DNA of 64,000 bases, from contig AP026549.1 in the NCBI GenBank assembly GCA_026075535.2, forward strand, positions 5,766,001 to 5,830,000. Reading direction: 5' to 3'. This stretch comes from Tricholoma matsutake. Taxonomy: Eukaryota; Basidiomycota; Agaricomycetes; Agaricales; Tricholomataceae. Made by a program: the position numbers and the translations under genes. The notes below the pieces were generated by a model. The model made no database searches. It saw only the letters and a list, made by a program, of their open reading frames with translations, and was not told the origin of the DNA. This document shows, one piece after another, positions 33,401-44,990 of this stretch (the first letter of the stretch is position 1; each line of letters opens with the position of its first letter).

Positions 33401-33817
33401 AGATTCAGGAGGCGCATCAGAGGGTATATCGACGTGTCTTCTGGGAGTTTTTACGGGAGATGAGCTCGGAAATGCTATTGGCGACGAGCTTCCAACTATA
33501 AAGGAGGTTTTTAAGTCGAAAAAATACGGATCGATGGAAAATTACTGACCACCAAATAAGGGTGTCTTCATGGGTGTCTTCATGGGTGTGCTCAAGCCTA
33601 CGGCGCGCCTGGCTGTTATTCCTCGAAGTGGACTGCTCTGAAGTGCATTTGAGCCCCGTCGATGGGCTGGTGTTCCAGCGGCTGAGGGAGTTGCAGTGAG
33701 AAAGAGAGGTTCTTGAATGGGTGGAGCGTTGGGCATGGATTCTTCTACGGTGCCATCGCCCATCTCTACATCGTCCAAGTCTGAGGACGGAAAATCGATG
33801 GCTGGCGGGGAGGACAT
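30476..33817 (-). CDS. MCM4: DNA replication licensing factor MCM4 (MCM2-7 helicase subunit)
   Basis: Subunit of the hexameric MCM2-7 replicative helicase, loaded at origins by ORC/Cdc6/Cdt1. Eight exons (minus strand): 33817-33550, 33495-33381, 33326-32641, 32585-31765, 31712-31597, 31542-31449, 31393-31118, 31054-30476, joined by 52-63 bp GT-AG introns. They give 984 residues in one frame with a TAA stop; fungal MCM4 proteins are of about this size. The Ser/Thr/Pro-rich N-terminus ([13 protein letters not shown]) fits the kinase-regulated tail of MCM4. An MCM zinc finger CLTC...CPRDVC lies in exon 4, with an acidic insert ([11 protein letters not shown]) after it. AAA+ core: Walker A GDPGTSKS at about 619-626, Walker B CIDEFDKM at about 681-688, arginine finger SRFD at about 751-754. 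The C-terminal winged helix ends IRRIEG, which I associate with MCM4 rather than other MCM paralogues. It appears fully functional. Confidence 0.95.
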
Positions 33818-34291
33818 GATGTGCTAAGATAAAGAGAAGAGAACGCGTCGCGTCGCGTCAATTTCAGGTTGACTTTAGGGCAGGTTGCCCAGTGATAGAA
33901 ACTTTTTATTGAAACGTTCACTCCCATATTTCAGTCCATGCTTAGATCATGAATGATATCTTGCTCTGGTCGAAATATCTGATATCATGACTACATGGTA
34001 CGATGATGTAGGTGAAAGCTGAACACAATTAGTTGTCTCATGTACACACAATTTGATGTTGAAGAATCATTGGATTTATACTCATTTAGATGCAACTTGA
34101 CAACGATGCTCTGCTGTTCTTGGTGAAACTCTCACTATGTATTCGATAGTGGGCGGAGGCCATGAAACGAAAGGAGAAAGCGGCCGCTTTGACATATGTG
34201 CATACTGAGTTTAACCCGTCTCTTGGTATCACTAACCTAAAAAACGATGTTAAGGCAATACCTTTCGGAAACACTGATATCCTTGTAAGTA
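33818..34291. other. MCM4 upstream region
   Basis: Non-coding flank between MCM4 and a pogo-like element. It includes ACGCGTCGCGTCGCGTC at 33842-33858 just upstream of the start codon; ACGCGT is the MluI cell-cycle box bound by MBF-type factors in fungi and is common before MCM genes, so a regulatory role is plausible but inferred. Confidence 0.5.
33842..33848. promoter_or_regulatory. Possible MCB (MluI cell-cycle) box
   Basis: AACGCGT lies about 25-31 bp upstream of the MCM4 ATG (minus-strand gene), followed by the tandem GTCGCGTCGCGTC. MCB boxes (ACGCGT) drive G1/S expression through MBF in ascomycete yeasts; extension to this fungus is inference. Confidence 0.4.
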
Positions 34292-35093
34292 CAGTCGACT
34301 CCCTCATAACCCATAGCCCTGATAACCCATACTCTCCTGTAACCCATAGATTTTTCGATCCACCAAGTTGGTAGGCGGGGAATTTGAACCCATAACCCAT
34401 ACTCCCTGATACCCCATAACCCATACATGTTCTGAGACAAAACCCATACATTTTATTACCATATATATACTAGTGCAGTTGGTTGTGTCAATTTCAATGC
34501 ACCACAAACATATAATTTACTCTCTCAATAGCTACCCATGCCATTAAGGCCTCTTGAGGTCCTCAAAAAGGGGCTGAAAATCTTGCAGGATCAGGTTAAA
34601 GCCAAGAAAGAGAAGCTACAGGCTCAGCTGCATGCGAAAAAGTCAATATCATCACTTGATGAGAATTGGCTTGACAACGAGGCAAATTTGGTGGATGAGC
34701 AACGGGTTTTGGATGCACTGGAAAATGCTTCGGATTACGAAAGGGGTTGTGAAAGACTTAGGTGTCGTAAGAAGATTATGGGAGGTGGCAGGTGATGTCT
34801 CGTTCCATGAAATCTACTCATCTCACTGTTGTCTCACTGACTACTTTCATTGTGTATAATCTTCAAATAATTTGAAAAACAGTTACTTTAGCTGTATATA
34901 GTTCACATTATAGCTGTACATAGTTCTACTCTACAGTTGGCACCAGAAACGGCCCTACATGTGTCGAAATACCTGAAAATTTCCCAGATTTTTTCGGACC
35001 TATTTTTAGAACAATCCTCAAACTCCATACTCCCTCATAACCCATAGCCTGGGGTGTCCACCGAGGGGGTATGGGTTATGAGGGAGTTGACTG
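34292..35093. mobile_element. Pogo/Fot1-like element remnant flanked by TA
   Basis: Ends CAGTCGACTCCCTCATAACC and, inverted, CAGTCAACTCCCTCATAACC (one mismatch over 24 bp), flanked by TA at 34290-34291 and 35094-35095. CCCTCATAACCCATA is repeated several times in both orientations inside each end (34300-34450, 35030-35085). The interior carries a small ORF (34538-34795) that resembles a piece of a pogo-type transposase gene. Length 802 bp, so the catalytic domain is absent. Confidence 0.85.
34538..34795 (+). pseudogene. Remnant coding segment of the pogo-like element
   Basis: 85 codons, strongly helical and charged: VKAKKEKLQAQLHAKK, WLDNEANLVDEQRVLDALENASDYERG. From memory the WLD..NLVDE..VLD.LENASDYERG pattern belongs to coding regions of fungal pogo-like elements. 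No DDE domain follows. Too short to be functional. Confidence 0.5.
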
Positions 35094-35095
35094 TA

Positions 35096-36160
35096 CTGAT
35101 AGCACTCGGTTGCAGTCGGTACAAGTGGGAGTGGGCAATCCCCACATATTGCCGAAAACACTCGGCGATGCCACGTGACGCGCGCGCGTCATTCGACGCT
35201 CCAATGAGTGACAAGTGGGCACAAAAGCACCATTGGCTCGGAGCCACTTTCAAGAGCATTTAGTATACATGTACAATAGTTCTATCATGCTAGATGTTCA
35301 ATAAAAGCTCTTGAATATACATATCTCAGCAAACACCAGCCAAAAACCCCCTTCAAATAGGCTGAAAACTCAAACCTATACAACTCATTGTATACTGATC
35401 ATACAGCCAAGGTCCTGGAGGCAACCCTTACTGATTTCTCGTGCTCTTCACATCTCTGGAAGCCATTTTTGTAAAATAGTGCTTCTTCATCATGAAACAC
35501 CCCATTTTGGGGTAGAATTTGCTGATTTAAATGGTTTAAATTAGAATTTTCGAACTTTTGTTTCCAGAGACCTGTAGAGTACAAAATTTCGTTGGGACCA
35601 CTCTCTCAGACCTAAGCAACCCGTGTACTCTATGCTGAGTTCTATTCCTTGGAAGGGTTACCTATCAAGCAGAGCCACTGTGGTGTGTTCCCACGGTCAT
35701 ATGTGGCAACAACATGCCGAAACTGCATGATTTCATATATCATGGTGGACAAACACCCCAGACTCATTTCTCCCTAACAGCTGTGTTACATTCATACAGA
35801 AACCTATATAGTCTTTTGTAGTCCTCAACAAAGCAGACCCACTTGGGTGGTGCCAAGTTGAGAAAGGGGGTGCACGTCCTACAACTGCCCCATTCCAGAC
35901 AAGTTACAACCATGTGGACCTGGAATTAGTACATTTCTGTAGATACCAGCACCATTATATCCAAGTTTGTAGATACACATTCTCTTTTGAGTCTGGGCAG
36001 TTGTGGATAGGGTAAAGCACAGGTGCAGGTCAACCTGCAGTAAATGGGTGATGGGTTTGATGGGTATGGGTATGGTTGCTGAAATGCCATACCTGTGGCA
36101 TACTGTACCCATTTTGGCAGTGTCACGGTTATTAACGGGTATTTAAGTCACCGGCCGTGG
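35096..36160. other. No gene recognised
   Basis: Scattered short ORFs only. 36030-36120 holds GATGGGTATGGGTATGG and GTGGCATACTGTACCCAT words that look like a decayed inverted repeat. The GTACAAGTGGGAGTGGGCAAT block at 35118-35138 resembles sequence at 57195-57215. Confidence 0.35.
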
Positions 36161-37120
36161 AAGTTGCCAGCCATTGATCATCATCATTTCAACCATACTT
36201 TTACTTTTCAACTAACTGTTTTTTAGAACAACTGGCAAACGACACGAAGCAAATGAAATGGGCCCCAAACAACGTTTATTGTTATTTGGGTTGCCAGGTA
36301 TGTTTTTCTTTGTTCATATCTTGTTTTTCCTTATTCAACTAACTTTATTTTCATTATTTACAGGTTTTAACTCACTTACAATGATGTGATTACCACAACA
36401 ATGACAATGATGGCCACCACCACCACCACCACCACAGCACTGCAGCACCCCCAACTGCTGCTGTGAGCAACTGCTTGTGGGGTGGAAACAGGGAGCGATG
36501 GGGATGGGGATGATGATGCCAGCCACCACCACCACCACCACTGCTCGCAGGCTGGAAGTGAGGAGCAATGATGAGGGGAGGGGCTGCCCACCAGGACACC
36601 ACCACCACTGCTGTGAGCAACTGCTTGCAGGGTGGATGGGAGGGTGCTAATGGACAGGGACACCAGGGAACAAGAGAAGGGCCAATGATGGGTACAACAT
36701 GGACATGACAAGGACGATGGGAAGCTCAAGCAACGTGGAGAACAAACTGCAGGGGGAATGAACAAACAGCGGGAATGAAGGCAACAGGGAGGGGCTGGCT
36801 GCAAAGGGGGAACAATGGGGGCCCAAACGATGATACCCCATCGTTTGGGCCCAGGTTTTTTTTTGCCCTTACAGGGGACAAGGGGGGATGACAGCAGGGA
36901 CAGGAGGACAAAAGATGAGGGGAGTGGGAATGAGGGCCAAGGAGATGTTGACACCAATGTCTCCTGTAAGTTTTTTCCTTCTTTTTTGTGCAACTGACAA
37001 GTGCCAGGGCCCAAGAACGACCAAACGAACAACCCACCCCCAGCCCCACAGGCTCATGGGGTGGAAGCAAGGAGCAACGATGAGGGCAACTGGCTGCCAG
37101 GACACCACCACGACCCAGCA
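36160..37120. repeat. Exon/intron-like cassette DNA, target of family C
   Basis: On the plus strand: an acceptor-like CTAACTGTTTTTTAG near 36225; a GGGCCCCAAACAACG...TTGTTATTTGGG arm pair (36260-36291); a 66-bp intron-like segment 36298-36363 (GTATGTTTTTC, CAACTAAC, TTTACAG); CCACCACC microsatellites; degenerate TGTGAGCAACTGCTTG palindromes (36461, 36612); and a perfect palindrome pair GGGCCCAAACGAT/ATCGTTTGGGCCC (36819-36852) followed by AGGTTTTTTTT. It continues past the nested elements at 53283-53450. No protein domain. Confidence 0.5.
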
Positions 37121-37810
37121 TGTTAAGGGTGAAGCCTCAACCACTCGATCTAGTTGATGTCATTCGACAAGGTGCTTCCTCAATGAGTCATTCGGCACTA
37201 GTCTTACTCGGAGCGTCCGATGTAAGGTAGATAGTGCACTCTAGCAGGCCTTCTGCATAGAGTCGTTTGGGTTCACACACTAAGGGGCTTCCTTAGTGGT
37301 TTCAAGTAAGTTTATGAGTTTGCAAGTTAAGGCTGTAGATTGCCTAGATCTAAACTAAGGACATCCCTACTACAAGTTGCAGTACTTATACTACAAGGGA
37401 GGTCCTTATCATCCAATCGGAAAGATAGATGTGTATCAAGTAAGAATAGAAACAATAAGCCTCATGCCTAGCATGAGGCGTCCAATGTCATGGATCCAAT
37501 GTCAAGGATCCAATGTCAAGGACATGCTGCGGTGCAGCATGTTGATCATGAGAGTCCGACGTTGTGGACCTCATGTCAAGGGGCTGTCATATCACAGCAT
37601 GTGTGGGAATGGTTTCAGGTGCATGGAGTCATGCATCAAGAGTGCCTTCCACGGGAAGGGGATCGAATGCATGTTGTCAGCATGTGTCATGTGCATGTCT
37701 GGTGTCAAGGGCATGCTCTAAGCATGAATCAGGAGTGCCTCCTGTCTGGAGGGGATCGTTGGGTATGTCGGGTCGGTCGGGTTCCATGAGTTACAAGGAA
37801 AATTGTAACA
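37121..37810 (-). repeat. Outer family C 3' LTR
   Basis: 690 bp, minus orientation, matched to 52590-53282 and to both inner LTRs. It contains repeated GCATGAGGCxTC..GACATC words. Confidence 0.95.
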
Positions 37811-38081
37811 TTACCTCCTCGTTATGGTCAAAAGTTCCACACTTTGACCTAAATCTTTGTTCCTCCTCTGGGGTCAAATTGGTTGTGGTATGGGTATGTC
37901 ATGGTGTTGGCGTCTGGGTGTGGGATGGAGGGACTGTTCATGTCCGAGCTTGGACCATGATTGGGTTCTTTTTGTTCTATACTGCCCCTAGGAGTGGTGT
38001 CAAGAAGTCAGTGATGTCGTCAGAAGGGGAGGGGTCTGTAGGGTCTGTGCAGTATCAAGGGCAATCACCATAGTTTTACAT

Positions 38082-38206
38082 CTTTGTGGATGCTCAGTAG
38101 TTTAACATCTCTGCAGACAGTCAGTAGTTTAACATCTTTGCGGACAATCGCTAGTTTAACGTCTTTGTGGACAATCGGTGGTTTAACATCTTTGCGGACA
38201 ATTGGT
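38082..38206 (-). repeat. 33-bp tandem repeat near the outer element 3' end
   Basis: About four copies of a 33-bp unit containing AGTTTAACATCTTTGCGGAC. On the minus strand the unit is in frame and reads repeats of the type IVRKDVKL. It is absent from the corresponding place of the inner copy, so it was acquired or expanded in one lineage. Confidence 0.8.
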
Positions 38207-38290
38207 TTGCACCTAATTGTGCTTAGTGGTCTGGGGTGTCGATGTGTGGGGGTGTCAGCTGGAATGCAGCAATGTCCCCAGTTCTCCGTG

Positions 38291-38638
38291 TCATCCAAAT
38301 AAGAGCTGCCTTGCCAGCTGAAATCCACTTTCTTTGTCGTAGTGGGTGTTCCACTGAAGGTCATTCCACAGTAGGGGGCTAATTCCTATTAGTGGTCTTC
38401 TGTTTGGGGTCAGGCCATAGCGGTCGATGACAAACTCCTCAGGGAAGTAGTCCTCATTGTCTAATTCTCCTTCAAAGCACCATTCCTCGAATTGTGCTTT
38501 TACCCAGGTTAAGTCCATCTTCGTGCTTCTCTGCGCATAGAGGCAGCATTTTGGGCAAGTCAAGGATACTCTTCCTATCCAGTCATCTCTTGTTAACCAG
38601 AATATAGTTCCATGGGGGCATTCCCAAGAGGGTCCCAC
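38291..38638 (-). CDS. Accessory ORF of the outer family C element
   Basis: 115 codons downstream of pol, same strand as the element: MGPSWECPHGTIFWLTRDDWIGRVSLTCPKCCLYAQ, then WVKAQFEEWCFEGELDNEDYFPEEFVIDRYGLTPNRRP. It has a CPKC pair plus further Cys/His that could bind zinc, and an acidic middle. I do not recognise the family. It occupies the position that in the inner copy holds ORF3/ORF4, yet the sequence is different. No premature stop, but the start is uncertain and it may be part of a longer broken ORF that begins near 38800. Confidence 0.5.
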   Translation of the reverse strand: MGPSWECPHGTIFWLTRDDWIGRVSLTCPKCCLYAQRSTKMDLTWVKAQFEEWCFEGELDNEDYFPEEFVIDRYGLTPNRRPLIGISPLLWNDLQWNTHYDKESGFQLARQLLFG

Positions 38639-38879
38639 TGGCAGTCTGTTTGTTCTTGGTGACTGGTCAATGACTGGTCATCCAGTCGCCATGTTCTTTT
38701 TGTATTTATCAATGGGGGAGGGTGAGGGCAAATGTGAAGGGCGTCAACGTTTGATGGGTCTTGGGGGTCAATCGTCGTCTAGTGGGGTATCAGGGGTGTC
38801 ATTTGGCTGGGGTTTGGTTCAGATAGTGGGGGTTTCTTGGGTTTTCGTCAGAGGTTGTACCTCTTCTTATATGCCATCA

Positions 38880-41800
38880 GGATCTTGGGGGTATTCTTCA
38901 GGTTCAATTCAGGTTCCCATGTGTTTTTGGATGTCAGGTAGTCAACCATTTCATGAGGTAATGGCATGTCTTGCCATGCTTCTTGTGTGCAATGATCGCT
39001 TCCACCTCGTATTCATTTTCTCCTTCCACGAGGTCAGGTGGTGAAGTCAGGAAGTTTTGCCCATGAGTGTCATTCTCATGGTATCGTGTGAGTAAAGCTG
39101 CATGGAAGATCGGGTGGATCTTCCATCTCGGCGGCAGTTTCAGTTGGTATGTCATTCTCGACAGGGCATCTTTGATTGTGAAGGGCCCTTCTCATTTTGG
39201 CGCCAATTTTCTCGTTGGGTAGCCAATCTTTAGGTTCTTGGAGTCGAGCCATACTTGCTCTCCAACCTTGAATGGTTCATATCACCCTTTCGTTTGGGCG
39301 GCCATAGCCTGTCTGGCCAGTTCATGTGTGGCAAGAGCTTCCCTTCTTGCAGAGAGAAGTTCTTGGATTCTCTGTTCGGTGGCCGGCACGTTCGTCTTTT
39401 CATAAGGGGTGGGGATAGCACGTGGTTGATATCCCATCATCAAGTAAAATGGCGAGTGTTTTACTGCAGAGTGCATCTTCTGGTTATGTGCAAATTCTGC
39501 TGTTGGGAGATAATGCTCCCAATCTTCTGGTTTGTTTGAACAGAACATGCAGAGGGAAACCTCTAGCTCTTGGTTTACTCTCTCCATTTCTCTGTTGGTC
39601 TGGGGGTGATAGGCGGTGCTCATGGATAGCTTGATTCCGAGCAGTCATCCAAGTTCTCAGAAGAGTTTGGATGTGAATCAAGGGTCTCTGTCTGAGATGA
39701 TTCTTCTGGGGAGTCCAAATCTTGTGTATACATGGCACAGGTAGAGGTCTGCGGCACCAAGTGCATCGATCGTCTTCGCACAAGGGATAAAAATTACCCC
39801 CTTTGTAAGACCATGGTCTACCATGACCATGATTGAGTCAAATCCGTTTATTATGGGCAGGTCCATAATGAAATCTGTCATTACCAGCTCGAATGGTCTG
39901 CTGGCATTGGATGATATCGGTGTCAGTGGTGGGGTTGTTGGGTGTGTGTTGATCTTCATTTGCTGGCATTTTGTGCAGCCTTCGACGTATTTCTTTATGA
40001 AATTGGCCATTCCTGGCCACCAGTAGTCTCGTCGGATCAGTTCGATTGTTTGCCATTGTCCAGGGTGCCCTGTTGTGATGCTATCATGGTACTTCCATAT
40101 GATCACTCAGCAGAGGGTTTTGTCCTGTGGCATGTAGCATCTGTCTTTGAAAAAGAGCAGACTGTCTTTGAATTTCCAGTCCTCCAATGCAGATTTGATT
40201 GGGGGAGTTCCGTTGTTTTTCAGGGCTCATAAAGCTTCATTTACGAGGTCATCCTTCATTATTGCTGAGACCAGGGCTGCCTGGAGTTCAGCATCAATCG
40301 TTCTCACAAATAATTCATCTGCAAGGACGGTCTTGTCCTTGTTATCTGTGTCTTCTTCGGCTACGTGATCTGCCCTCCTTGATAGGGTGTCGGATTGTAC
40401 CATCTGTGATCCTGGTATGTGTTGCAGCTTCAGGTTGAATTGTGACAGGTAGATGCTCCATCTAGCCTGTTGTCGGTTCAGTTTCTGAGCCTGACAGAAG
40501 TACATCAGGTTCTTGTGATCAGACAGTACCATCACAGGGAACAGCATCCCCTGCAGGTAATGTCTCCATGTTTCCAGTGCTCAGATTACTCCCAGTAGTT
40601 CCCTGTTGTATATCTCGTAATTTCTTTCTGCTTCGTTGAAAGAATGTGAGATGTAACTGCATGGGTGCCAGTCTCCGTTGGCGTCCTGTTGTCTGAGTAC
40701 TGCACCTGTCGCAAATTTTGAGGTGTCAGATTCCACCACAAATGGTTTCATTGCATCTGGCATCAGCAGTACTGGGGCTTCGTTGAACTTCCTTTTCAGC
40801 GCATCAAACAACTGCTGGCAGTCATTTGTCCATTCAAATTTCTGGTTCTTCTTCATCAAATTATTCAGTGGTCTGGCCAGATCTGCGAAGTGTCCAATGA
40901 ATCATCAATAGAAGTTTCTGAATCCTAGGAAGGATCACTGTCTTTGGTGTGGGCCAGTCCTTGATCCCAGCCAGTTTCGTGTTGTCCATTGTGAGTTTGT
41001 TGGGCCTGATGATCATGCCCAAGAAGTTGACTTCTTGTGCATTGAACTTGCACTTCTCTATTTTCAGGTAGAGATCACATTGTTGTAGTTGTTTGAGGAC
41101 CCTTTCAGTCCTTGTCCTGTGTTCTTCTTCTGTCTTTGAGAAGATCAGGATGTCATCCATATAGATGACGAGCCATCCTTCATCTAGCATGTCTTGGAAG
41201 AGATTGTTCATCATGGCCTGGAATGTTGCCGGTGAGTTGCACAGCCCAAAGAACATCACCATTGGCTCGAATAGCCCTTGGTTAGTCTTGAATGCTACCT
41301 TCCACTCATCTCCTTTCTTTATCCATACGTTATGGTATCCCCATAGAATGTCGAGTTTTGTGAAAAATCTTTCTCCTTTCAGCTTGTCCAAGAGGTCTCC
41401 GATCAGTGGTAGAGGGTAGTTGTTCTGGATCATTCCTTCATTCAGATAGCGATAGTCTTGGCAGGGTCATAGAGCATCAGAGTCCTTCTTCGACATGAAG
41501 AAGAATGGGGATGCCATGGGTGATCTCGATGGTCGGATGTATCCTTTCTCCAGGTTTTTGTCTAGAAACTTGTTGAGTTTCTCTTGTTCTTTTGGTGTCA
41601 GTGGGTAGACTTTGCAATCCTTTGGTACAAAGCCTTCCTTCAGGTCGATCCCATGATCCCATGGTCTCGATTCTGGGAATCGTTCAGATGTGGCTTTCTC
41701 AAATACCTGTCTGTACTTCTGGTATTCTGGTGGCAGTAAGTCGTCCAGGGTCTGTTGGCTAGTCTCCTTTCCCTCCTCTTGTTCATGTGCTAGTTGTTGA

Positions 41801-43262
41801 GATATGGATGTCTTTGCTCTGATCCATATGTCCAAGTTGAGTAGGTACCGTGGGGAGCCTTTGCTCTTCATAAGCCTGTTGATCATGTTTGTTTTTCAGA
41901 TGTATTTGTATCTTGGCTCTCAATGTTCCTCTGTCAGGGGCAGTTCTATATCTGGTCTGAATAGGCCAATGACCAGTTCACCTCGTACATATGCGATCAA
42001 TACTGAGTCATCTTCAATCACATCTCATTCAGGGATCTGGTTTGTTGCTCATATTTCCATGCCTGTGTCTGCCAATAGTTCTTCATCGGGTACCTCTTCA
42101 ATCTTTACTTAAGGGGGGGTCTCCCTGGGCATCGGTACTCTGGTGTCGGCAGTACCATAATCTGGGGTTCTGTAATCACATATCGGGGTAGCCTCCTGAT
42201 GAGGATCTTTTGTTCTGTTTTGTAATGCTGTTTTTGAGTTTTGTTTGCCGGTGCTTTCCTCCCCTGTGGAGGTCAGCGAGTCTTTTATCTTCCAAAAGAT
42301 TCATCGTGTCTTGTCATGTTCGTTGTGTTTGCCCTTTTCCAGTTGCTTCTTCTTCTGGTTTTCTCGGGTCTTGGCAACAGCACGTCGTGCTGCTTTGAGG
42401 TTTCTGGCTTCTTTTGGAGTGCTGCTGCTCCTGGTCTTTGCGACAGCTATCTGGGCGGAATTCAGTTCTTTGGCTTTCTTTTCAGAAAGCCTTTCCTTCA
42501 TCTTTGCCATGGCTAGTCATGCTCGGGCAAGGTTTCTCTCCTTCTCTTTGGAGAGTCTTTCTCTTGTTTTTGCCACAGCCAGTCTGGCTCGGGCAAGGCT
42601 CCTCTCTTTCTCTTCAGAGAGCCTCTGTCTTGTCTTGGCCACGATGTGTCAAATTCATGCCAATCTGTCATTGGGTGCCTCCCTTTCAGTGTCAACCCTG
42701 GGGAGGTTTAGGGTGTTCAGGAGGGCCCATTTGGCTCTTCTTGTCTTCTCCAAGATTCATTGGATTTGAGCCCATCGTTCTTCATCTCGGAACTCAAGAG
42801 TTCCCTTTTTCCAGTCAATGATCAGGTTTACCTCCCACAGCCACAACAGGCCCAGGATTACTGATTCCTTGCCTAGTCCGGCGACTAGGTATTCCATTGG
42901 GTAGTTCCTTCCGTTGATATGGAGCCTCCCCTTCATGTATCTCGTGATCATTCCCTGCTTATTTGGGGTTCCATCCACGTTTGTGGCCCAGATGGTATGG
43001 CCTAAGGGGTATGTTCTGATCCCTTCTCGTTTGACAAAGTTCGAGTCGATAAAGACTCCTCCTGCTCCAGAGTCGAGGAGCACGTTTGTTGTGACGTCTT
43101 TCCTGTTGTCTGACGCAGCTACCTGAATAGACAGGCACATAGATTGTCTATTCATAGTAGCTAAGAGTACAGATCCTACAGAGACTTCAGCGGTGACTGG
43201 CGTCGTATCAGGCCACTGTTCTAAAAACCCGATTCCTCCATGAGGTTGAGGGCTCATTCTTT
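38880..43262 (-). pseudogene. Outer family C pol
   Basis: Minus-strand polyprotein. Protease: NVLLDSGAGGVFIDSNFV (about 43030-43090). A charged repeat region follows, with about 30-residue units of the type ARLAVAKTRERLSEEKER (about 42310-42680). RT has [10 protein letters not shown] with intact DD (about 41135-41165), then RNase H ([26 protein letters not shown]) and integrase (H-H zinc region near 40100-40000, VMVDHGLTKGVIF, SDRDP, NQELEVSLCMF). The chromodomain is YEVEAIIAHKKHGKT (about 38960-39010). Several TGA codons and small frame errors occur. The -1 shift site GGGTTTTTAG at the gag end is conserved (about 43230-43240). Confidence 0.9.
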
Positions 43263-43988
43263 TTCTTCTTCGTCAAGTTTGTCCAGCATCATGTGGATCT
43301 TCTGGTAGACGTCCACTCCAGTCTTCTTCTGGGTGAAGTGGTTTTGGTAGGGAGGGGGTGCTGACCCCATCTGGGTGGGGTTCTTTCCATCCCTGTGGTC
43401 GGACAATTGGTGTCCCAGTTGGTGACAGATGAAACACAATCCCTTTTGGAGGTGTTCCACTCGTTCTTGGTTTGTCAGTCGGTTGATGTCAAGAGAGGGT
43501 TGTCCTTTCTTTGTTGTTTTGTTTGTCTTCTGGTTCTGCCTGGTCTTTCCCAGGATTGCCATGGCCCATTTCCATTAGCCTTCATATTTCAAAGCTGCCT
43601 TTATCCAGCCTTTGAGAGTGTTGAGTACTGTCTCCATTGTGTGTACCCTCTTCAGTAATTCGGGGTGCAGTCCATCCATGAAGTACTTGATCATGGCTGC
43701 ATCTTCGGTGATTCCCGTCCTGTCTTTCAGGATGTGGAAGCTTGCCACATATTCTTTGAGGTTCCCTGAACCTTGTTTGAGATTTTTAATCTCTGTTTTT
43801 GCCATTCCAGCATCGTCGATCAGTGAGAAGGCCTCTAGGACCTTCTGTCTGAAGTCTGCATATTCTCCGAGTCCCTTGGATTGGTGTTGGTTGACAAATG
43901 CCTGCACCCAGGCAGCTGCTGTCCCTCCATTCATGAAGGACAGCATGAAGATGATCTTCTTGTCATTCGTGTCGTAGACCTGGTCATT
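43257..43988 (-). pseudogene. Outer family C gag, C-terminal part
   Basis: Minus strand: FMLSFMNGGTAAAWVQAFVNQHQ, YFMDGLHPELLKRVHTMET, then a knuckle-like CFICHQLGHQLSDH in which the fourth ligand is His rather than Cys (C-X2-C-X4-H-X4-H). It ends at 43988 where the inner element is inserted; the N-terminal part continues at 52142-52330. Confidence 0.88.
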
Positions 43989-44674
43989 TGTTACAATGTT
44001 CCTTGTAACTCATGGAACCCGACACACCCGATGATCCCCTCCAGACAGGAGGCACCCCTTGATTCATGCCTAGGGCATGTCCTTGACATCAGACACACAC
44101 ACGATGCATGCCAACTGCATGCATTTGATCCCCTTCCTGTGGAAGGCACCCTTGATGCATGGTGACTCCATGCACCCGAACCCACTCCCACACATGCTGT
44201 GATATGACAGCCCCCTGACATGAGGTCCGTGACATCAGACGCCTCATGCTAGGCATGAGGCATATCTCTTATTGTTTCCTGACATGCTGCACCACAGCAC
44301 TCTATGACATCGGACGCCTCATGCAAGGCATGAGGCCTATTGTTTCTATTCTTACTTGATACACATCTATCTTTCTGATTGGACAATAAGGACCTCCCTC
44401 GTAGTATAAGTACTGCAACTCATAGTAGGGATGTCCTTAGTTTAGATCTAGGCAATCTACAGCCTTAACTTGTGAACTCGCAAACTTACTCAAAACCACT
44501 AAGGAAGCCCCTTAGTGCGTGAACCTGAATGACTCTACACAGAAGGCCTGCTAGAGTGCACTATCTCTCTTACGTCGGACACTCCGAGTAAGACTAGTGC
44601 AGAACAACTCGTCGAGGAAGCACCTCGTTGAACGACATCGACTAGATCGAGTGGTTGAGGCTTCGCCCTTAACA
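43989..44674 (+). repeat. Inner family C 5' LTR
   Basis: TGTTACAATG...CCCTTAACA, 686 bp. TATAAG at 44405 precedes TAGTTTAGATCT (44438-44449), the inferred RNA start, by 33 nt. Confidence 0.95.
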
Positions 44675-44676
44675 TA

Positions 44677-44688
44677 AGATCTAAACTA
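44677..44688 (+). promoter_or_regulatory. Family C primer-binding site, self-complementary
   Basis: AGATCTAAACTA, 2 nt after the LTR, is the exact reverse complement of TAGTTTAGATCT (44438-44449) in the LTR. The outer copy has the same pair on the minus strand (52576-52587 with 52815-52826). Confidence 0.82.
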
Positions 44689-44990
44689 TCTGCTAGCCCA
44701 CCTACCTAGGTGTAGGCAATACGTCTCGATACACACCACAGTGACCTGGGTCTAGACAAACCCCAGACCGACCACCAAGAGAGGCAGAACCACAGCCAGG
44801 TTCATCTTGGTACCGATACAACAGAAGACTAGTCCATTACTCGACCCCAGCACAGCATTGGTTCTACGGATCAACAGACAGACAACGAGGAGATTTCCTC
44901 ACCAACAAAGACTTTGAACAACTGCACACACCCCCACCCAAAACATCCACCCGCTTCTTAACAGACGAAACCGATGACCTCTATAATGAG

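Noticed and set aside
36376..37144. Long overlapping minus-strand ORFs rich in Pro, Ser, Val
   Set aside because: They are translations of CCACCACC/GGTGGTGG low-complexity DNA in several frames at once.
37377..38073. Plus-strand ORFs across the family C LTRs
   Set aside because: They read through LTR sequence opposite to the element strand and recur in every LTR copy as repeat artefacts.
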